Of a DNA stretch of 64,000 nucleotides, positions 44,100 to 53,644 are shown in pieces (the stretch's first letter is position 1; the number at the start of each line of letters is the position of its first letter). The notes below the pieces were generated by a model. It searched no databases and was not told where the DNA came from. It saw nothing but the letters and a program-made list of their open reading frames with translations. Source of the stretch: SW10 sp965657795 (lineage in GTDB: Bacteria > Verrucomicrobiota > Verrucomicrobiia > Verrucomicrobiales > Akkermansiaceae); the NCBI GenBank assembly GCA_965657795.1, contig CBFHQJ010000008.1, forward strand, positions 14,486-78,485, read 5' to 3'. Made by a program: the position numbers and the translations under genes.

Positions 44100-45011
44100 A
44101 TGAGTCGGCGCTTCTCCATCCCGCTTCTCCCTCGCGACACCCCCCTGATCACCGAACGGGTCACCCTCGGAGAAAAGCTCTTCCACGACAAATCTCTTTC
44201 AAAAAACGGCACGATCTCGTGTGCCTCGTGCCACCATCAGGACAAGGCCTTCACCGATGGTCTGACTCTTTCAAAGGGCATCAATGAACAGTCGGGCGAC
44301 CGCAACTCGATGCCCCTCTTTAACCTCGCCTGGAAATCATCCTTCTTCTGGGATGGCAGGGCCAAGTCCCTCCGTGACCAGGTTCTTCAACCCATCGAAG
44401 ACCACCTAGAAATGGCCTCCGACCTCAGAACTGTCGTTGCCACCCTCGAAAAATCATCCCGCCCCCAATTTGACAAAGCCTTTGGCCCTGGTCCGGTCAC
44501 TGAAGAGAAGATCACCCTCGCACTGGAAAACTTCCTCCTCACCCTCACCAGCTACAACTCAAAATTTGACCAGGCCATGTCCGGCAAGGCCGAGCTCACC
44601 TCGAGTGAAAAACGCGGCATGGAGCTCTTCTTCACAGAATACAAACCACGCAGCAATCAATACGGAGCCGACTGCTTCCACTGTCATGGCGGAGCCAATT
44701 TTTCAGACCATCAATTCCACGACAATGGACTCGGTGGGAAGTTCTCCACCCCAAGCCTTAGAAACCTCGTTCTCACCGGCCCCTACATGCACGATGGCCG
44801 ATTCAAAACGCTCGAAGAAGTCATCGCCCACTACAGCGGTTCCATTGAGAGAACCTCCACTCTCGACCCAAACCTCGCCAAACACCCCAAGCTCGGACTC
44901 CAACTCAGCAATGAAGACCAAGCCGCCCTCATCGCATTCTTAAAAACTCTTACCGACCCCAAATACCACGATTCTGGGATCCCCAAGAAGGTGACACATC
45001 CTGCAAACTAA
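44100..45011 (+). CDS. Di-haem cytochrome c peroxidase (MauG/MbnH-like), signal peptide missing
   Basis: 303 residues from ATG at 44100 (GTG at 44088 possible). Two haem sites are intact: SCASCHHQDKAFTD near residue 40 and DCFHCHGGANFSD near 190; the C-terminus has the family's YMHDGRFKTLEEVI. The family normally starts with a signal peptide, but here the frame begins just inside the mature domain (FSIPLLPRDTPLITE). The missing 5' end abuts the IS5-like remnant. Without export it cannot mature haem c in the periplasm, so it is probably inactive, though the coding part is undamaged. Confidence 0.85.
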   Translation: MSRRFSIPLLPRDTPLITERVTLGEKLFHDKSLSKNGTISCASCHHQDKAFTDGLTLSKGINEQSGDRNSMPLFNLAWKSSFFWDGRAKSLRDQVLQPIEDHLEMASDLRTVVATLEKSSRPQFDKAFGPGPVTEEKITLALENFLLTLTSYNSKFDQAMSGKAELTSSEKRGMELFFTEYKPRSNQYGADCFHCHGGANFSDHQFHDNGLGGKFSTPSLRNLVLTGPYMHDGRFKTLEEVIAHYSGSIERTSTLDPNLAKHPKLGLQLSNEDQAALIAFLKTLTDPKYHDSGIPKKVTHPAN

Positions 45012-45050
45012 ACACTTGCAGGGATCCGTTCGGCACCCCAGAGTCAAATT

Positions 45051-47402
45051 GTGTATTTACTTTGTGCATTCTATCTTTCGCTGATAATCCTTGTCGGCGG
45101 ACAGACTGTTGTCACCAACGTTCAAGACCATGGCCCGGGAAGTCTCCGCCTAGCCATGGCAAACATTCAGCCGGAAGAAACCATTTCCTTTCATCCGTCT
45201 CTCAATGGACAAACCCTGATTCTGGAATCCCCGCTTTTAGTGAACGACTCCGTCGAGATTGACGCCTCTAATCTCCCCGATGGTTTCACAATCCGGGGGA
45301 ACAGCGGGCTCCGGCTGTGTGAGATCCGTGAAGAAGCATCGCTCACCTTGAAAAAACTTCGCCTCACTGGCGGCAAGGCTGATCACGGCGGTGCCTTTCT
45401 TGTCTCTGGATCCCTCTCCCTGAATGGTTGTCACCTCTTTGAAAATTCAGCCGAGGAGGGCAGTGCCATCTACCTTGAGTCCGGTGGATCGGCTACGATC
45501 CAGTCCTCTACCATTGCGCACCATGACCGGGGAGAAGAGGAATTCCTCGGTTCCAACGTGATTAGAACCAAGACGGACTCCACGCTCGTCGTCGCAAACT
45601 CGACCCTGGCCAACAACAAAGGCACCGCTATCCGCAGCGATGGCATGGTTACAGTCAGACTCTCGACCATCTCCCGAAATCAGAGCGGGGTTGTTCAATC
45701 AACTCCGAACGCGAGAGCCACCATCGAACACTCCATCATCACTGGAAATGGCACCGGCGGAGCTGACAATATTTCCGGCGATCCCGAAAAATATCAGGTT
45801 TCCGGCCTCACCCTACTCGGGCCAAATCTCATCAACGGCGATGCCCTCCTTGGGCCGCTCGCGGATCACGGCGCATTCACCCCGGTCATGCCCCCGCTTC
45901 CTGAGTCCCCCGCCTCCGTCCTCCTCACCAACGGGCAGGTGATCACACCCGATCAACTTGGGTATCTCCCGTCCTCCGGGAAACGCCGGGCTATCGGAGC
46001 GGTTGAATCAGGATTCTATCCCCGGTTGGGCGAAGTCATTTCCGATCCGGTCGTTCGCGTTTCCCGTGATCAACTCTCAGCTCACCCCGACGAACATGCC
46101 CTGTCCCTCCGGGAGGCAATCACCTTCGCCAGACCGGGGTCACTCATCTCCTTCGGACCGGAAGTCAAAGATTCCATTATTCACCTACCCCTTGGTGAAA
46201 TTTTCTCAGAACGTGAACTCAAAATCGCGGGCCCCGTTCACCCGCACCTGCAAAAGATTCACGGAGCGGGCCAGGAACGTCTCTTTATCTTCGGCAGAGG
46301 ATCTCAAATCAGTTTTGAAAACTTGGCACTCTCCCGCGGGTCGAGTTGGGAGGGCGGAGCGATCACGACCCAGGGAATCCTCAACCTCAACCTTTGCCAT
46401 TTTACGCGGAACCGGGCTTTGCGTTTGGGGGGAGCACTCCATGTTCAGTCAAACGGACAAGCTGACATCACCAACTGCATCTTTGACCGCAATCAATGTG
46501 ACTTCGAAGGAGCAGCCATTTACGCTGATGGGCAGACCTCAATTCGCTCCAGTAGCATCACCCGAAATCGCATCACCAATCCGCTTGTTTTTGACCATCC
46601 GCTGATCCTTCACGGAGCAGCCGTCTATGCCTGGTCGTCACTCTTCGCAGAATTAAATCTGGATCAGGTCACGGTCGCACACAACCACTGCCATGGTGTC
46701 GTTGATTGGCGGGGAAGAACTACCCTGACTCATTGCACCATCGCTTTAAACCGCGGCCGGGGATTTCATGACTTTCAAGGAAGCAGAACCAAGATCTTCA
46801 GTTCGATCATTACAGAAAACACCAAAGATCTCGAGATCGATCCGGCCACGACGGCAGGCGACCAACTCTCGCTGCTCGGTGGATCTGCCGACCTTCTCCC
46901 CTTGGGATTTTATGGTGGCTCAACCGAAACCATGCCTCCCAGGGCAAGCTCACCGGTCATCGACGCAGGTGGGACAAACGACAAGGAATTCGATCAGCGG
47001 AGACTCCCCCGTTCGCACGGAGCCAAGCCTGATTTGGGAGCCGTGGAGTATCAGGGCGAAACTCTTGAGTGGATTGCAGGTTTCAACGCTGACAGCGACG
47101 GAGACGGAGCGCCCAACGGCCTGGAATCCGCCTTGGGCCGGGACCCACTTGTGTTCGAGCCAGTGCCCATCCTGAGGCTTGATGGAAAGCCAGGCAATCT
47201 ATCCTTGGTTTTCCCCAAACCTTCCCTCTTCTATTCAAATTTCGTATCGATCCAGGTCCTTCATAGCAACAGTCTCACTAATTCTTTTGAGGCATTATCC
47301 TCGAATCACACCAGCCCCTTCGAGGCTACTGGTGAAGAAACCATCATCCCTCTCCCGACAAATGGCAGCCGCTTCTTTCGCCTGAAGGCGACCTTGAAGT
47401 AA
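45051..47402 (+). CDS. Secreted right-handed beta-helix protein (choice-of-anchor Q)
   Basis: 783 residues, GTG start. Signal-like start (LLCAFYLSLIILVGGQT) then two parallel-beta-helix regions built from short rungs (GGAFLVSGSLSLNGCHLFENSAEE; SQISFENLALSRGSSWEGGAI). Twice a choice-of-anchor-Q type sequence appears: LGYLPSSGKRRAIGAVESG and RRLPRSHGAKPDLGAVEYQG. A C-terminal domain with DSDGDGAPNGLESALG and RFFRLKATLK follows. Likely a surface-attached polysaccharide-interacting protein. Confidence 0.85.
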   Translation: MYLLCAFYLSLIILVGGQTVVTNVQDHGPGSLRLAMANIQPEETISFHPSLNGQTLILESPLLVNDSVEIDASNLPDGFTIRGNSGLRLCEIREEASLTLKKLRLTGGKADHGGAFLVSGSLSLNGCHLFENSAEEGSAIYLESGGSATIQSSTIAHHDRGEEEFLGSNVIRTKTDSTLVVANSTLANNKGTAIRSDGMVTVRLSTISRNQSGVVQSTPNARATIEHSIITGNGTGGADNISGDPEKYQVSGLTLLGPNLINGDALLGPLADHGAFTPVMPPLPESPASVLLTNGQVITPDQLGYLPSSGKRRAIGAVESGFYPRLGEVISDPVVRVSRDQLSAHPDEHALSLREAITFARPGSLISFGPEVKDSIIHLPLGEIFSERELKIAGPVHPHLQKIHGAGQERLFIFGRGSQISFENLALSRGSSWEGGAITTQGILNLNLCHFTRNRALRLGGALHVQSNGQADITNCIFDRNQCDFEGAAIYADGQTSIRSSSITRNRITNPLVFDHPLILHGAAVYAWSSLFAELNLDQVTVAHNHCHGVVDWRGRTTLTHCTIALNRGRGFHDFQGSRTKIFSSIITENTKDLEIDPATTAGDQLSLLGGSADLLPLGFYGGSTETMPPRASSPVIDAGGTNDKEFDQRRLPRSHGAKPDLGAVEYQGETLEWIAGFNADSDGDGAPNGLESALGRDPLVFEPVPILRLDGKPGNLSLVFPKPSLFYSNFVSIQVLHSNSLTNSFEALSSNHTSPFEATGEETIIPLPTNGSRFFRLKATLK

Positions 47403-47451
47403 TGGACCCAAAGCAAAAGCAGGGAGTCCCCCTGATAGACTGGCAGAACGC

Positions 47452-48855
47452 CTAATTCCCAAGGCAATAGAGGTAGCCATTCTTGGAACCCGCGTAAACG
47501 CGGCCATTCCAAACCACCGGGGTAGCATCGAACATCGGGCCGCTTAATCGATCCAAACGGACCATCTTGCCTGCAGGTGTCACTTGATAAAGATCCATTC
47601 CGTTGTCGTAACCCACGATGATTTTGTCTCCGACAAAGAGAGGCGTCGAAATCGACCCCTGTGGTAATTTAACCCGATCCACCACCAGTGGAGCCGGATA
47701 CTGATTCTTCCTGCGTGGTCCCCAATTGGACACTCCCGGTTGTAGCTTCTTATGATTTACGAGAGTGAGGACACCATCAATTCCGACAAAACAAGCGAGA
47801 TCTTTTGAGACTGTGGAATTGTAGCGATGATTCACCGCCGGGCTTCCTACCAAGCCACCATTCCAGGTGTACCACTTGCGATCCGGAAGCGGGTGAAACC
47901 ACTGCACCTTTCCTCCCGTGGAAAATTTTACCACCCCGCCTTGTCCGGAGATAAACTGCTTCTCGATCCCCAGCAGGAGGTGTTTGTCGTTGGTCAAAGG
48001 CATGGTGCCATTGAGATCACCACCAATTTCAAGCTTGGAACTGGCGCCCCCAAAAATGCCCAGACCGCAGCCGTAAACCCGACCCACTCCCGCCGCAACG
48101 AACGCGGTGCTCCCCACCATCGTAGGCGATGATTCGCAACAAAGCTCACTTCGATAAAGTCCAAGGTCCGAGTTTTTGAAAAGCTGCATTTGCTTGCTGA
48201 TTTTCGGAGTTGGAAGTGCCCCTCCTTTCTTCGCCTTTCGAACATCCGGAGAAAAGACCGTGAAAAAACCGTTTTCCAGGGGAATGGCCGCCTTGCTCCC
48301 GATGACCACAGCAGAAGCATCACAATCACGACTATTTGAAGCCGTCGTGCGTGAGTTATGAGCCCAAAGCTTTTGACCTGTTGTGTAGGAAATTCCGTGA
48401 AGGCTGTATGCGGTTCCGTTTCTCCAGTGTTGCCCAAACCCACTCCGACTGCCCACGATCAAGGTGTAACGCGTAGCGGCAGGACCACCAACATCCACAA
48501 AAGTGGGGGTTCCCTTGATGACATCACCAACACTCGTCGACCAGATCACCTTGCCATCACGGGCACGGATTTTCTTCACGTGGTGACTAAGCGTTCCCTG
48601 AATCAGATAGAGTTCGTTTCCTTCCTGAATCACGAGAGGCTGGCCGGTCCAACCCGCACCTTTCCACGTCCGGGTATCGCCGGTTCCAAAGGTGGTCTTC
48701 CCCGAACCCAGCGGAGTCTTCCACTTCACTCTTAATTTTGAAGGCGCCTGATTCCCGTAATAGTTCCGCTGGTTGTCACCGAGGTAGGTTCCGACAAGAG
48801 GCCTGATCTGCGCTGCGAGGGGAAGGCATGCGAGAAGAAAAAGAATGAGCTTCAT
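47452..48855 (-). CDS. Secreted PQQ-like beta-propeller protein
   Basis: 467 residues from ATG at 48855, with signal peptide (LILFLLACLPLAAQ). Repeated blades include VKWKTPLGSGKT, KIRARDGKVIWSTSVG, GISYTTGQKLWAHN, PVVWNGRVYAGSKNGYLYCLG. A cysteine pair ELCCES is unusual within the propeller. It is 4 bp downstream of the VanX-type gene and likely cotranscribed with it. Ligand unknown. Confidence 0.85.
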   Translation of the reverse strand: MKLILFLLACLPLAAQIRPLVGTYLGDNQRNYYGNQAPSKLRVKWKTPLGSGKTTFGTGDTRTWKGAGWTGQPLVIQEGNELYLIQGTLSHHVKKIRARDGKVIWSTSVGDVIKGTPTFVDVGGPAATRYTLIVGSRSGFGQHWRNGTAYSLHGISYTTGQKLWAHNSRTTASNSRDCDASAVVIGSKAAIPLENGFFTVFSPDVRKAKKGGALPTPKISKQMQLFKNSDLGLYRSELCCESSPTMVGSTAFVAAGVGRVYGCGLGIFGGASSKLEIGGDLNGTMPLTNDKHLLLGIEKQFISGQGGVVKFSTGGKVQWFHPLPDRKWYTWNGGLVGSPAVNHRYNSTVSKDLACFVGIDGVLTLVNHKKLQPGVSNWGPRRKNQYPAPLVVDRVKLPQGSISTPLFVGDKIIVGYDNGMDLYQVTPAGKMVRLDRLSGPMFDATPVVWNGRVYAGSKNGYLYCLGN

Positions 48856-48859
48856 GGAT

Positions 48860-49552
48860 TTAGAATGCAGATTGAATTTGAGAGAGGGCAATCGTATCAG
48901 GATAGCTTCGGAAACGACGGTCGGTGAAGTGCCACCATTCGTTGGGGAGGGGAAAGAAACCGGCCTTGCTCATGGCATCTTGCAAGATGCGCTTGCGCTG
49001 CATCACCTTCGGATCCGGATGCTGGTATGCGGCGGCAGCCTGGGGAGTAAAACTGTCGAAGCCTGTGGGCATCTCAACAGGCTCGCCGGACTGCGTGACC
49101 AATGTCACATCCACCGCAGTTCCGCAGGAATGCTGCGACGGCTTACTGAAAGGATTCGCAACAAACCGATCGTCGTGGCCCGATGCATCCCACAAAACCA
49201 ACTGCGCAGCGGGAGGACGGTAGGCATCCCAAACTTTGATCCGATAACCATACTGCTTTACCTGATCATTGGCCCTGCGAAGTCTGGCCGCGGTCTCGGG
49301 CCGCAACAAGGCCGGCATGTTCTCAGCGTAAAGCGGTTTTTTCGCAATGGCCGAACCCCGGGTGTAGCGAAGGTCTATCGCAATACTGCGATCAACCTCG
49401 GTGATCCGAATCAGGCCCGCCTCCGCAAGAGTGGAATTTGACGATCTTGGCAAAGATGACTCCACCGGATCCCGACCATTCCAGCGGGTGCTCGTTGAAC
49501 AAGCAACGAAGATCGTGGTGGCTAAAAGACCGAGGGGCAGAATGAGTCGCAC
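48860..49552 (-). CDS. D-alanyl-D-alanine dipeptidase (VanX family), lipoprotein form
   Basis: 230 residues. From the GTG at 49552 the N-terminus is a lipoprotein-type signal (LPLGLLATTIFVAC). Zinc-ligand motifs are intact: SQHSCGTAVDVTLV (SxHxxGxAxD) and EWWHFTD (ExxH), and WDAYRPPAAQ is the family core. The enzyme hydrolyses D-Ala-D-Ala. There is no VanH or ligase nearby, so a general peptidoglycan-recycling or nutrient role is more likely than vancomycin resistance. Confidence 0.9.
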   Translation of the reverse strand: MRLILPLGLLATTIFVACSTSTRWNGRDPVESSLPRSSNSTLAEAGLIRITEVDRSIAIDLRYTRGSAIAKKPLYAENMPALLRPETAARLRRANDQVKQYGYRIKVWDAYRPPAAQLVLWDASGHDDRFVANPFSKPSQHSCGTAVDVTLVTQSGEPVEMPTGFDSFTPQAAAAYQHPDPKVMQRKRILQDAMSKAGFFPLPNEWWHFTDRRFRSYPDTIALSQIQSAF

Positions 49553-49621
49553 GACTGCGAGACTAACGATTTCCAACAATCATGAGAAAGGGCAAATTTC
49601 ACTACCCGCAAACGGCTGTCC

Positions 49622-50023
49622 CTACGCGGCACTCTGGTCATTCGGCCCGCTCAAGGGAAGCTGCTTTTCCACGACGAATTCCAAACGGGATGGGACCGGA
49701 TCGGCGGCCACCGGAATCCCGAGAAAGAAAAGCTCCTGCATTTGGGCTCCGCACTCCTCACCGAATCCACGGGAGATAAAATGGCGGAACGAAGCCATCT
49801 CCATCCGGCCAAGAATTAACAACTCGGGATCATGGCCCATGGTCCTTTCCTTACGCAGGAGATTTCTCACCTGAATGGGATCAAATGCAGGATGGTGTTC
49901 TTCTTCATCCATCAGGTGAAGGAATTCGCAGGACGACGAATGCAATTCACTCCGCAGATAAACGAGGGCACGATGGTCCCAAGCTGGTGTTTCAGAATTT
50001 TCGGGGGGGAACTCTTCGCACAT
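49622..50023 (-). CDS. Conserved-looking hypothetical protein
   Basis: 133 residues, cytoplasmic by composition. It opens MCEEFPPENSETPAWDHRALVY and contains two helices (LHLMDEEEHHPAFDPIQVRNLL and RMEMASFRHFISRGFGEECGAQMQELFFLG). There is no recognised domain and no signal sequence. Its coding look (regular helix/charge pattern) and a clear gap on either side suggest a real gene. Function unknown. Confidence 0.5.
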   Translation of the reverse strand: MCEEFPPENSETPAWDHRALVYLRSELHSSSCEFLHLMDEEEHHPAFDPIQVRNLLRKERTMGHDPELLILGRMEMASFRHFISRGFGEECGAQMQELFFLGIPVAADPVPSRLEFVVEKQLPLSGPNDQSAA

Positions 50024-50129
50024 TTCAATAGGGGGGTAGCTAACAAACTAACCAAGAAGCGCCACCCTTTCGCTCACCACTTAGTTTCTCTGTGACCAAT
50101 TTGCCACATTAGCTTACAAGAACGGCTTC

Positions 50130-51446
50130 TTATTCGTAATAAGCCGCAATTCTAAAAAAATCGCGACCGGTTGGCGCGGGAAGAGTCGCGCTCGCAGTCC
50201 CCTCTTCGATCCCAATCTCCACCTCATCAAGCCGAACCCAGGTCTCCGAATCCAAATCGGAGGTCTTTTCCAATCGATATCTAGCTTCACCTGTCGCTTT
50301 CCAACGGATGACTAATTCCTCCCCGGAATTTTCCACCATGAGATCTTGAACGACCTCGTCAATCAGCGGAACGAGTTTCAGATCAAGATAGACAAGCCGG
50401 TGATCCGACACCGTCACAAGGTTGGCTCCTTCCTGGGATCCGGTGGGCCAAAAAACCGCTCCATCTTCGATTTGGAATCCCTCTTTCGACGGGAGAACAT
50501 AATCCACCCGAAGCCGGAAAGAGGCAGTATCAAATCGGTTTGATGCCGTCGTATCACCGCTACGCTCCGGGACAAACCCTCCACTCACACGGGGGTGATC
50601 CAAAAGCTGGTTGATCGCAGCACTCACACTATCACCGCGCGTTGGATCGGCATTCTGATCGCCCGCTATCACGAAGCGTTCTCCCTCACCCAATCCTCCA
50701 CCCAGATAATCGGCAGAACCGGGCGTGAGATAGTCGGCCCAGAGCCGGATCTCATCATGATTCCTTCGGCCATTGCGATCCTCCGCGCCATCAAAAACCG
50801 GAGGTGTCGGATGACTCACCAAAAAGTGAAAACGGGTTCCCCATATCTCAATCGGAACATCCCAATGACTCTTGGAAGAGACCCGGAAAACATCCTGCTC
50901 CTCAGGCGTATAAAATCCCGGAGGAATCAAGTTCCCAGGCATATCCTTCCACAGAACCTCTTCAAAAGTCCGGATCGCTTCCGTGTCTATGGGATACTTT
51001 GAAAAGACCACCATCGCAAACTTCCCCGGGAACTCACCAAATCCGAAGGCATCACCCCCGTAATTTTGATCTCCCGGCGTGTCTTCGACTACCCCGTTGT
51101 TATCGAGATCAAACCCGGAGTGAATTCCGGTATTCGAAACCGCCACGTAACGATAAGGATAGTTTTGCGGAGTGCGACCATTCTGACTGACATTGAAAAA
51201 ACGATTATTCATCCGAGTCGCGCCGGTGCCATTGGCATCGTAATCAAACTCATTCACCAACAGAACGTCCGGTTGCACGATCTGCACCACCTCAGCAACC
51301 CGCTTCGCAGACGTATTGGTTCCGGTTCTTAACAGCGCAGCCAAACGACCCTCACTGCTTTGAGACAAGGCCACATTATAAGTCGCCACCCGGATTGTTT
51401 TGGCCTGAAGAAGTGGAATTAAGAGAACTAGAAGAACGAGTCGCAC
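50130..51446 (-). CDS. Secreted endonuclease/exonuclease/phosphatase-family protein
   Basis: 438 residues. Signal peptide (LVLLVLLIPLLQA), then the family's strands: IRVATYNVALS, PDVLLVNEFDYD (catalytic Glu), RFVIAGDQNADPTRG (Asp/Asn), and VSDHRLVYLDLKL (final Asp-His). Between them is DLDNNGVVEDTPGDQNYGG, a loop seen in secreted bacterial members. The C-terminus is a fibronectin-type tail (SGEELVIRWKATGEARYRLEK) ending FFRIAAYYE. Predicted secreted nuclease or phosphodiesterase. Confidence 0.9.
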   Translation of the reverse strand: MRLVLLVLLIPLLQAKTIRVATYNVALSQSSEGRLAALLRTGTNTSAKRVAEVVQIVQPDVLLVNEFDYDANGTGATRMNNRFFNVSQNGRTPQNYPYRYVAVSNTGIHSGFDLDNNGVVEDTPGDQNYGGDAFGFGEFPGKFAMVVFSKYPIDTEAIRTFEEVLWKDMPGNLIPPGFYTPEEQDVFRVSSKSHWDVPIEIWGTRFHFLVSHPTPPVFDGAEDRNGRRNHDEIRLWADYLTPGSADYLGGGLGEGERFVIAGDQNADPTRGDSVSAAINQLLDHPRVSGGFVPERSGDTTASNRFDTASFRLRVDYVLPSKEGFQIEDGAVFWPTGSQEGANLVTVSDHRLVYLDLKLVPLIDEVVQDLMVENSGEELVIRWKATGEARYRLEKTSDLDSETWVRLDEVEIGIEEGTASATLPAPTGRDFFRIAAYYE

Positions 51447-51516
51447 GGCGAAACCCTAGCTCATTTTTTCGCGAGTGACAGTTGAGAAGTGGCGAAGGAC
51501 AGGCCAAGCTCGTTAT

Positions 51517-52668
51517 ATGAGTTTGATCACGCCTGCCGAGGCCGATTCCATAATGCTTTCCAAAGTCGACTTGCTTGAGCCCGAGTCAATCTCCCTCGCT
51601 GATTCCCTTGGTCGCATTCTTCGCGAAGACCTTTACGCAGACCGACCCTTCCCTCCCTTCGACCGCGTCACCATGGATGGCATCGCCTTTCGAAAGGAAG
51701 ACTACGACGGATCCCCGCTCACCCTGCAAGGCATCCACGCCGCCGGGAATCCGACTCCTCCACCTCTCATCGAAAATCATTGCTGGCAAATCATGACCGG
51801 TTCCGCCATGCCGCCCGATTGTGACACCGTCATCCCCTATGAAGAGGTCACACTTACCAAAACTTCCGCCACCATCACCTGCGAAGCCGTTCCCGGAAAG
51901 TTCATCCACCGCGAAGGATCCGACGCCTCGACCGGTGACCTCATGATCAAATCCGGGACGCGTATTCAACCGGGCCACATCGGTATGATGGCTTCGATCG
52001 GAGCCGCACAAGTCAGGACCACCCGCCTTCCCCGCATTAAGATTCTCACCACGGGCGACGAACTCGTCCCGATCCATGAATCACCCCTTCCTCATCAACT
52101 CCGCCAGTCAAACGGCATCACCCTGCTCAACGCACTTGATAAATGGGGTTCCGCCGACGCCAGCTGGTCGCACCTTCCCGATGACCTGCAAGCCACCACC
52201 GATGGTATCTCCGAAGCGCTCGAATCAGCCGACCTCGTCCTCCTTTCCGGCGGCATTTCAAAAGGCCGAAAAGACTATGTCCGGCCGGCTCTGGAATCGC
52301 TCCGTGGAGCACCCCACTTTCATGGAGTGGCCCAGCGCCCCGGAAAACCCCTAGCTTTTTGGAAAGGTATCGTCGCCCTTCCCGGCAACCCCAACTCCAC
52401 CCTCACCACCTTCCAGCGCTATGTCGTCCCCTTGCTTCGGCGCATGACCGGCGAGCCCGATGCCCAAACCATCACGCTGCCTCTCGCCGCACCCATCTCC
52501 CAACATCCTTTTCTAACACAATTCCTACCCGCCCGACTCAACCCCGAAGGCAAGGCCATCTCCCTCTCTCCCCAAAACTCCGGCGATTTCGTCACCCCTC
52601 TCGAAGGCACCGGTTACATCGAAATTCCACCCGGTGACGGCGAGGCAAGCTCGGCGCGATTCTTTTAA
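51517..52668 (+). CDS. moeA: Molybdopterin molybdenumtransferase (MoeA)
   Basis: 383 residues. The opening ITPAEADSIM, then DRVTMDGIAF and IMTGSAMPPDCDTVIPYEEV are the MoeA N-terminal blocks; IKILTTGDELVPI, LLSGGISKGRKDYV and LPGNPNSTLTTFQRYVVP are the MoeA core and its C-terminal junction. The enzyme inserts molybdate into adenylated molybdopterin in the cytoplasm. ATG at 51517 gives the normal N-terminus. No other Mo-cofactor gene is nearby apart from the MOSC gene at 30491. Confidence 0.93.
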   Translation: MSLITPAEADSIMLSKVDLLEPESISLADSLGRILREDLYADRPFPPFDRVTMDGIAFRKEDYDGSPLTLQGIHAAGNPTPPPLIENHCWQIMTGSAMPPDCDTVIPYEEVTLTKTSATITCEAVPGKFIHREGSDASTGDLMIKSGTRIQPGHIGMMASIGAAQVRTTRLPRIKILTTGDELVPIHESPLPHQLRQSNGITLLNALDKWGSADASWSHLPDDLQATTDGISEALESADLVLLSGGISKGRKDYVRPALESLRGAPHFHGVAQRPGKPLAFWKGIVALPGNPNSTLTTFQRYVVPLLRRMTGEPDAQTITLPLAAPISQHPFLTQFLPARLNPEGKAISLSPQNSGDFVTPLEGTGYIEIPPGDGEASSARFF

Positions 52669-52683
52669 CGATCCGGCAGTCAA

Positions 52684-52893
52684 TCACTTCATGTTCAACT
52701 GATAGCCTAATCCTCGCACAGTCAGGATTAACTCCGGATTGTTGGCATTGCGCTCCACCTTGGCCCGTAACTTCGCGATAAAGTTGTCCACCGTTCGTGT
52801 CGTGGGCCACGCATTGTATTCCCAAACTTCATCAAGAAACTGCTCACGGGAAATCGGCTCGCCCTTCGCCGACACCAATCCCCACTGAAATCA
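52684..52893 (-). pseudogene. Response-regulator (OmpR-type) C-terminal fragment
   Basis: About 68 codons of a winged-helix output domain: GEPISREQFLDEVWEYNAWP, TTRTVDNFIAKLRAKVE and LILTVRGLGYQLNMK. This is the C-terminal end of OmpR/PhoB-type regulators; the receiver domain and first part of the wing domain are missing. The frame has a TGA just upstream at about 52893. The fragment directly follows a different broken gene on the same strand. Confidence 0.75.
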
Positions 52894-53438
52894 TATCCGC
52901 CACCTTTTCCCCGCTGAGCTCTAGCTCCACCTCCCCCAGCTCTGTCGCTTGACGACCATTCACCCAACCCAGCGAGTGATCCCGCTTTTTGAAAATCCGA
53001 ACCATTTCAGACCACTCCAACCCCAAGTCCCCCGCCGCTTTCGAAGCAATCATCAGCGGTAGAAAACGACCCGGACCAATCCAAACGGCGCACCAATTTG
53101 CCTTCCTGAATCACAGCCAATCCAGGCACCTCTTCGAGAAATTTCGCCGCTGTGACATAAGCCCACCAATCCTTTGAAAATTCCTTCACCAAGCGCTGAT
53201 AAACCCCCTCGCATCTCAAATGACGCATCTTCGCACCCCATCCCATCGGAATCATATTCAGGAGCCCGTCAAGGCGCACTCTTCGAATCTCCGTGGTTAT
53301 TCCTTCTTCAAAAACACCATCCTCCGCTGCGAGAAATTTTTGATCCCCCGAAATCTCATCCGCCCCAATTCCTGTCGCCAGTAGAACAAGAACGAGGAGA
53401 ACCCGAAAAATCTGAACTTCCTTAAATACCGTCATCAT
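52894..53438 (-). pseudogene. Frameshifted secreted hypothetical protein, 3' end replaced
   Basis: From ATG at 53438: a signal peptide (VQIFRVLLVLVLLATGIGA), then IRRVRLDGLLNMIPMGWG and WWAYVTAAKFLEEVPGLAVIQEG. Close to 53068 the natural reading appears to shift by +1: the frame continuing GRFLPLMIASKAAGDLG is coding-like, whereas the original one runs into a stop at 53007. The shifted frame then reaches LSGEKVADMIS close to the regulator fragment. A one-base insertion would repair it. I do not recognise a family. Confidence 0.45.
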
Positions 53439-53644
53439 AAAAACTCCACGCTATGGAAAGTTAAGACGGCTTCACCTTTAAAGGCATTCAAAAAAGAAGC
53501 TCCCGATTTTCAAATAATCAGGTCACTCCAAATGCTCTTTTTTAAACGTCTGATCGATAGCGCACTCCTTTTTTCACAAAGCCCTGCCACTCGGATTCAA
53601 AACCAAACTTGCGACCCATTCCTCTCTCCGCCACCCTTCTCAAA

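Noticed and set aside
48860..49552. Vancomycin-resistance gene cluster
   Set aside because: Only a VanX-type dipeptidase is present; VanH, D-Ala-D-Lac ligase and VanRS are absent.
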